Shown here in pieces: positions 41,638 through 45,129 of a stretch of 45,129 nt of DNA. Positions within the stretch are counted from its first letter, which is position 1; each line of letters opens with the position of its first letter. The notes under the pieces are model-generated. The model worked only from the letters and a program-made list of their open reading frames with translations. It was not told the origin of the DNA and searched no databases. This stretch comes from a virus. The DNA is taken from positions 1-45,129 of the IMG/VR virus record IMGVR_UViG_3300031785_000009, one strand, 5' to 3'. The position numbers and the translations under genes were made by a program.

Positions 41638-42515
41638 TGGCAGAAACATTATCTTATGATAACTCTCCTCAAACAGAGGTCCTTTCAGCAGACGAACAGG
41701 ACTCTCTTCAGGTTGGGGAGAAGCTAGTAGCAGAACAAGAAAAACTATTAGCAGGAAAATACAACAGCCCAGAAGAGCTGGAAAAAGCATACTTAGAGTT
41801 ACAAACTAAACTTGGAAAAGGAGAAGAAGCTGAGCAGACAGAAGGAGAAACAAATGATTCGGAATTATCTGAAGAAAATACTTCGTATTATCTAGAAGAT
41901 GGTTCTATTAATTATGAACAAGTTTCTACTGACTACGGTTCTGAAATAAGTAATGTGTTTCAAGAAAAAGGTATAGACCCATATGAAATTAATAAACATT
42001 TCCATGATTCTAAAGGAGAAATTACTGATGAAGATTATTCTCAATTAGAACAAGCTGGGTTTTCTAAAGAATTAGTTGATGCATATTTAAATGGAAGAGC
42101 AGTAGAGTCAGGATACTTAGAAGCTGACAGCCAAACTGAAACTGAAGTTGACATCTCACAACGAGATGTAGACAGCATACAGAACTCTGTTGGTGGCGCA
42201 AGAGAATATACAAATATTGTATCTTGGGCTGCTAACAATTTACCTGAAGAACAAGTCGTAGCATACGATAACTTAGTAGCTTCAGGAAATGTAGAAGGTA
42301 TTAACTTAGCTTTACAAGGACTAAAAGCACAATATGATGAAGCTTTTGGTAGCGAGGGAAGAACTCTACAAGGTAGAGCACCTCGTAGTAACGATGGCGT
42401 ATACAGATCGCAGGCAGAATTAATGTCAGCTATGAATGACCCTCGTTATGATTACGATGAGGCATACAGAGAGGATGTCCTCAGAAAATTAGAGAACTCG
42501 GATATTCAATTTTAA
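41637..42515 (+). CDS. Scaffolding protein (gp9-like)
   Basis: 292 residues, strongly acidic (Glu/Asp-rich stretches such as GEEAEQTEGETNDSELSEEN), helical and Gln-rich toward the end, with a basic C-terminal patch (YREDVLRKLENSDIQF). Acidic composition plus a C-terminal helix that docks to the capsid protein is the hallmark of podovirus scaffolds. It sits between portal and the photosynthesis genes that precede the capsid gene. Confidence 0.88.
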   Translation: MAETLSYDNSPQTEVLSADEQDSLQVGEKLVAEQEKLLAGKYNSPEELEKAYLELQTKLGKGEEAEQTEGETNDSELSEENTSYYLEDGSINYEQVSTDYGSEISNVFQEKGIDPYEINKHFHDSKGEITDEDYSQLEQAGFSKELVDAYLNGRAVESGYLEADSQTETEVDISQRDVDSIQNSVGGAREYTNIVSWAANNLPEEQVVAYDNLVASGNVEGINLALQGLKAQYDEAFGSEGRTLQGRAPRSNDGVYRSQAELMSAMNDPRYDYDEAYREDVLRKLENSDIQF

Positions 42516-42517
42516 TT

Positions 42518-42724
42518 ATGAAAACGAGAGATCTAGATACACTACTCGAAAACGAGTACCCTTACGAACCACCTATTCAATTAATTGAAATGTCACACCA
42601 CAACACCAACCCAATTTTTACACATGAAGCAGAACGTTTTAACGGCTGGGCAGCGATGCTTGGTTTTGTTGCTGCTCTTGGTGCCTACATTACCACTGGT
42701 CAAATTATCCCCGGCGTATTCTAA
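42518..42724 (+). CDS. hli: High-light-inducible protein (Hli)
   Basis: 68 residues. One membrane helix with the chlorophyll-binding motif E39-R-F-N42-G-W44-A-A46-M47-L-G49-F50, followed by GAYITTGQIIPG, typical of Prochlorococcus-type Hli. The motif's usual Arg (ExxNxRxAMxGF) is Trp at residue 44. Known role: binding chlorophyll and carotenoid to protect photosystem II, thus supporting the phage D1. It is placed directly after the scaffold, in a TTAATTATG start context. Confidence 0.92.
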   Translation: MKTRDLDTLLENEYPYEPPIQLIEMSHHNTNPIFTHEAERFNGWAAMLGFVAALGAYITTGQIIPGVF

Positions 42725-42755
42725 GCCGAGACAAATTCCTCCATATAAGTGGAAG

Positions 42756-42893
42756 ATGACTTGCTACGATTTTATACAAGCAAGGCACAAAGTTCTTCTG
42801 GATGCGGACCTTCCTATGGTGGAAAAATATAAAGTCATCCAGTTTTTCCTCAGTAAAGTCGAAGAGGAATGCAACAACATTCATTCAAGCTAA
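42756..42893 (+). CDS. Small protein between hli and psbA
   Basis: 45 residues (TCYDFIQARHKVLLDADLPM, then VEKYKVIQFFLSKVEEECNN). Helical with two Cys. It fills the 175-base space between hli and psbA and ends six bases before psbA. AGTGGAAG precedes its ATG. No family was recognised; its position suggests expression with the photosynthesis genes. Confidence 0.62.
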   Translation: MTCYDFIQARHKVLLDADLPMVEKYKVIQFFLSKVEEECNNIHSS

Positions 42894-42899
42894 TCACAA

Positions 42900-43979
42900 A
42901 TGGCAGCAATCTCACTACAAAGAGACACTACTACCAACTGGGAGAAGTTTTGTAACTGGGTCACTAGCACCGACAACCGCCTATACGTAGGTTGGTTTGG
43001 TGTGCTAATGATTCCATGTTTACTAGCAGCTTCCACATGTTTCATACTCGCCTTTATCGCAGCACCGCCTGTAGATATAGATGGCATACGTGAGCCAGTT
43101 TCCGGCTCGTTATTATACGGAAACAATATTATTTCAGGAGCAGTCGTCCCCTCCTCTAACGCAATCGGACTACATTTTTACCCTATTTGGGAAGCCGGTA
43201 CCTTAGACGAATGGTTATACAACGGTGGACCATATCAACTTATCGTCTTTCATTTTTTGATAGGCGTGCTTGCATACGCAGGCAGACAATGGGAACTATC
43301 ATACAGACTAGGTATGAGACCATGGATATTTGTGGCATACACAGCTCCAGTTTCAGCAGCTCTAGCAGTATTTTTAGTGTACCCTTTCGGACAAGGGAGT
43401 TTCAGTGATGGTATGCCTCTTGGTATTTCTGGTACTTTTAACTTCATGTTTGTATTTCAGGCAGAGCACAATATCCTTATGCATCCGTTCCACATGCTCG
43501 GTGTTGCTGGGGTATTCGGTGGAGCTTTGTTCGCTGCTATGCACGGAAGTCTCGTTACTTCCTCTATTATTAAAGAGACAACAGACGATGTATCGCAGAA
43601 CTATGGTTATAAGTTCGGGCAGGATGAAGAGACATATAATATTGTCGCTGCACACGGGTACTTTGGGAGACTAATTTTTCAATATGCTTCTTTCAATAAT
43701 TCTCGTGCTTTACATTTCTTTCTTGGTACTTTCCCCGTGGTTGGCATATGGCTTACCTCCATGGGAATCTGCACTATGGCTTTCAACCTTAACGGTTTTA
43801 ACTTTAACCAATCAGTAGTTGATGTTAATGGCAAAGTCATACCAACATGGGCAGATGTACTAAACAGAGCTAACCTTGGTTTCGAGGTTATGCACGAGCG
43901 TAACGCTCACAACTTCCCACTTGACTTAGCTTCCACCGAGTCAACTCAAGTGGCTCTATCAGCACCAACTATAGGATAA
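42900..43979 (+). CDS. psbA: Photosystem II D1 protein
   Basis: 359 residues in canonical D1 numbering. Mn-cluster and redox residues are present: Y161, D170, E189, H190, H332, E333, D342 and A344, after which the 15-residue tail is cut by host processing protease. H198 binds P680 chlorophyll, and residue 130 is Gln, the D1:1 form. The five membrane helices and the 225-245 loop ([20 protein letters not shown]) are intact, so the gene looks functional. Phage D1 replaces host D1 during infection to keep electron flow. The start follows the previous gene by six bases; the end overlaps a small basic gene (TAATG). Confidence 0.98.
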   Translation: MAAISLQRDTTTNWEKFCNWVTSTDNRLYVGWFGVLMIPCLLAASTCFILAFIAAPPVDIDGIREPVSGSLLYGNNIISGAVVPSSNAIGLHFYPIWEAGTLDEWLYNGGPYQLIVFHFLIGVLAYAGRQWELSYRLGMRPWIFVAYTAPVSAALAVFLVYPFGQGSFSDGMPLGISGTFNFMFVFQAEHNILMHPFHMLGVAGVFGGALFAAMHGSLVTSSIIKETTDDVSQNYGYKFGQDEETYNIVAAHGYFGRLIFQYASFNNSRALHFFLGTFPVVGIWLTSMGICTMAFNLNGFNFNQSVVDVNGKVIPTWADVLNRANLGFEVMHERNAHNFPLDLASTESTQVALSAPTIG

Positions 43980-44218
43980 TGTCAAAGAACGTAAGCCTCA
44001 AGATGGGCAAACATAAATCTCGTACCGGTGGGCTTACGGCTGCTGGCAGGAAAAAATATAATCGTGCGACTGGTTCTAACCTTAAGGCTCCCCAGCCTCA
44101 AGGTGGACCTCGCAAACGTTCTTTCTGCGCTCGGATGAGCGGAGTAAAGGGACCAATGAAAAAACCAAACGGCAAGCCTACACGTAAAGCGCTTGCTCTT
44201 CGTAAATGGAAATGTTAA
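43979..44218 (+). CDS. Small basic conserved phage protein
   Basis: 79 residues. An SRTGGLTAAGRKKYNRATGS core and FCARMSGVKGPMKKPNGKP with two Cys (the last residue is Cys) resemble a family widespread in marine and enteric podoviruses near capsid genes (a DUF in databases, number from memory uncertain). Highly positive charge suggests DNA or head binding. TAATG overlap with psbA shows coupled expression; the next tiny gene follows in TTAATTATG context. Confidence 0.75.
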   Translation: MSKNVSLKMGKHKSRTGGLTAAGRKKYNRATGSNLKAPQPQGGPRKRSFCARMSGVKGPMKKPNGKPTRKALALRKWKC

Positions 44219-44220
44219 TT

Positions 44221-44346
44221 ATGCCCGGACACTACGGAAAAAAACCAGCCAAGAAAAATGGCACAGCCAAAAAACTTATGGCTAAAAACCCTAAGATGCC
44301 TGCTAAGGTAGCTAGGGCTATTTCTAAAAACATGAAGAAAAAGTAA
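44221..44346 (+). CDS. Tiny Lys-rich protein
   Basis: 41 residues, mostly Lys, Ala and Met (KKPAKKNGTAKKLMAKNPKM). It starts in the TTAATTATG context and ends in a TAATG overlap with the next tiny gene. No Cys; DNA-binding or histone-like composition. Function unknown. Confidence 0.6.
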   Translation: MPGHYGKKPAKKNGTAKKLMAKNPKMPAKVARAISKNMKKK

Positions 44347-44414
44347 TGGCACACAAAGGCAAAGGCTCCTGTAAAGGGGGCATGAAAAAAGGAGGCAAAA
44401 AGTATGGCAAGTAA
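44346..44414 (+). CDS. Tiny Gly/Lys-rich peptide
   Basis: 22 residues (AHKGKGSCKGGMKKGGKKYG), with TAATG coupling to the preceding gene and an 11-base overlap with the next. Its Shine-Dalgarno options are weak, but both ends are precisely coupled. It could be a leader peptide for the following gene. Confidence 0.45.
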   Translation: MAHKGKGSCKGGMKKGGKKYGK

Positions 44415-44556
44415 ACGAGGCTTGTATGCTAACATCCACGCTAAGAGAAAGCGCATTGCTGCTGGCTCTGGTGAAAAGATGAGAAAAGTCGGAGCTAAAG
44501 GTGCTCCTACTGCTGCTAATTTTAAGCGTGCAGCTAAAACAGCAAAGAAAAGATAA
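44404..44556 (+). CDS. Tiny basic protein
   Basis: 50 residues, rich in Lys, Arg and Ala (YANIHAKRKRIAAGSGEKMR, then KGAPTAANFKRAAKTAKKR). AAAGGAGG lies upstream of the ATG, a good ribosome-binding site. It resembles small virion or DNA-associated proteins of marine podoviruses by composition only. Coupled to the next gene by TAATG. Confidence 0.65.
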   Translation: MASKRGLYANIHAKRKRIAAGSGEKMRKVGAKGAPTAANFKRAAKTAKKR

Positions 44557-44687
44557 TGTCACAACAATCTGAAGGAGGTTGTTTCGGTAAAGCAAACGTC
44601 ACCCGGTATGGCTTCTGTAATGAAGAAGAGGAAAAAAAGAAAGAAACTGATAAAGAACTTTCTAACTCTGATAACACTGATAACTAA
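44556..44687 (+). CDS. Tiny acidic protein before capsid leader
   Basis: 43 residues: a Cys-containing start (SEGGCFGKANVTRYGFCNEE) and a charged, Asp/Asn-rich end. It contrasts in charge with its basic neighbours. It is the last gene before the 219-base leader of the capsid gene. Function unknown. Confidence 0.6.
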   Translation: MSQQSEGGCFGKANVTRYGFCNEEEEKKKETDKELSNSDNTDN

Positions 44688-44906
44688 TATCTTTATCATC
44701 TCCGGTGTCAGCCGACACTGGTTTAACAACGGAGAGAGGGCACCTCAGAGTCGGACCCTCTCTTAATTTGGCTTTTGCCCTCTAAGGAGGATACCATCAG
44801 CCGTATATACGGTGGGATAGACCACAAATCTCAATGAGTCCAATTAAGACTCGCAACTTTTTACGCGTAAGAACGATAGTTTATACCTTTAATTTTTAAC
44901 CAAAAA
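44688..44906 (+). promoter_or_regulatory. Structured leader upstream of major capsid gene
   Basis: No gene. Four stems: CCGGTGTC/GACACTGG (44702-44709 with 44714-44721, one G-T pair); AGAGAGGG/CCCTCTCT (44733-44740 with 44756-44763) followed by TTAATTT; the perfect palindrome CCGTATATACGG (44801-44812); and GAGTC/GACTC (44836-44840 with 44848-44852). AAGGAGG at 44784-44790 is not followed by a start codon. The capsid ATG at 44907 has only AT-rich sequence upstream. GGGCACC at 44738-44744 recalls the published Syn5 RNA polymerase promoter core (from memory). A strong late promoter and processing site would be expected here. Confidence 0.6.
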
Positions 44907-45129
44907 ATGGCACAACAAAATACAGGTACGTCTCAGGCAGCTAAGCTAACCCGTCCGGGTTCGTTAAATGGCGGTACTGACCCACGCGCCCTATATTTAA
45001 AGTTGTTCAGTGGAGAAATGTTTAAAGGCTTCCAGCACAATGCAATCGCAAGAGATCTCGTTATGAAGAGAACTCTTAAGAATGGAAAATCTTTACAGTT
45101 CGTTTACACTGGACACACAAAAGCCGAGT
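44907..45129 (+). CDS. Major capsid protein, 5' part (gp10-like)
   Basis: First 74 codons of the capsid gene, continuing at position 1 after the end overlap. ATG at 44907; the N-terminal arm QQNTGTSQAAKLTRPGSLNG is followed by the helix DPRALYLKLFSGEMFKGFQH, equivalent to gp10 LALFLKVFGGEVLTAF. The start is the first ATG after the structured leader and lacks a Shine-Dalgarno, so initiation of this very abundant protein probably depends on the open AT-rich leader. Confidence 0.93.
   Translation, partial: MAQQNTGTSQAAKLTRPGSLNGGTDPRALYLKLFSGEMFKGFQHNAIARDLVMKRTLKNGKSLQFVYTGHTKAE
45067..45129. repeat. Terminal overlap, copy 2 (circular closure)
   Basis: Identical to 1-63. See the entry at 1: it marks circular or permuted assembly of a complete genome, with the capsid gene frame intact across the join. 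Confidence 0.95.

Noticed and set aside
44215-44595. 126-residue - strand frame opposite the tiny basic genes
   Set aside because: Composition (Phe, Leu, Cys, Ser) is the mirror of Lys/Ala-rich genes on the + strand; every other supported gene is on +.
1-45129. Integrase and lysogeny module
   Set aside because: No tyrosine or serine recombinase, repressor or excisionase pattern was seen; the tRNA-like element alone does not prove integration.

Overview
The window is one complete, circularly closed genome of a marine T7-like cyanophage (cyanopodovirus, closest in layout to the P-SSP7/Syn5 group). The first 63 bases (1-63) are identical to the last 63 (45067-45129), so the unique sequence is 45,066 bp and the contig was opened inside the major capsid gene. 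Every convincing gene lies on the + strand. They are tightly packed, with many ATGA/TAATG stop-start overlaps, and the sequence is AT-rich apart from a GC-rich non-coding island at about 26.4-26.7 kb. A T7-type RNA polymerase, psbA, hli and transaldolase (talC) point to a Prochlorococcus or Synechococcus host. No integrase, CRISPR array or complete tRNA gene was seen.

Layout, starting from the likely physical left end. (a) 26.38-26.90 kb: non-coding, highly structured, with a sigma70-like promoter whose transcript would begin at the foot of an 83-nt hairpin; the genome ends are probably near here. (b) 26.9-30.0 kb: early genes, namely a KTSC-like protein, a tRNA T-arm-like RNA element, a Cys-rich protein, a strong terminator and about ten small unknown genes. 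(c) 30.0-39.6 kb: RNA polymerase, SSB, endonuclease I, primase-helicase, DNA polymerase in two overlapping reading frames, exonuclease, and ribonucleotide reductase alpha and beta. (d) 39.8-45.1 kb and 1-12.8 kb: virion morphogenesis, namely a Pro-rich protein, portal, scaffold, hli, psbA, tiny Lys-rich peptides, major capsid protein, terminator, tail tube A and B, and internal core proteins gp13-gp16. (e) 12.8-18.5 kb: three consecutive fibre or adhesin genes. (f) 18.5-22.0 kb: small tail-associated genes, two putative 2OG-Fe(II) oxygenases and a candidate lysis cassette. (g) 22.0-26.4 kb: small terminase, an HNH nuclease, an HNH-like protein, large terminase and talC.

During infection, host polymerase would read the early block. 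The phage polymerase would then transcribe replication and structural genes. D1 and Hli would sustain photosynthesis, transaldolase would redirect carbon toward the pentose phosphate pathway, and ribonucleotide reductase would supply dNTPs.

The least expected signals are: a type-1-copper (cupredoxin-like) ligand set and four HxH-bearing repeats in the tail fibre; the split DNA polymerase; a Tyr-less RNR beta beside a short class I-like alpha; the 5' hairpin early leader; the tRNA-like element at 27.2 kb; a two-state hairpin before talC; a four-hairpin leader before the capsid gene; and an HNH-like protein between the terminase subunits. Function calls are from reading motifs; no database search was run.
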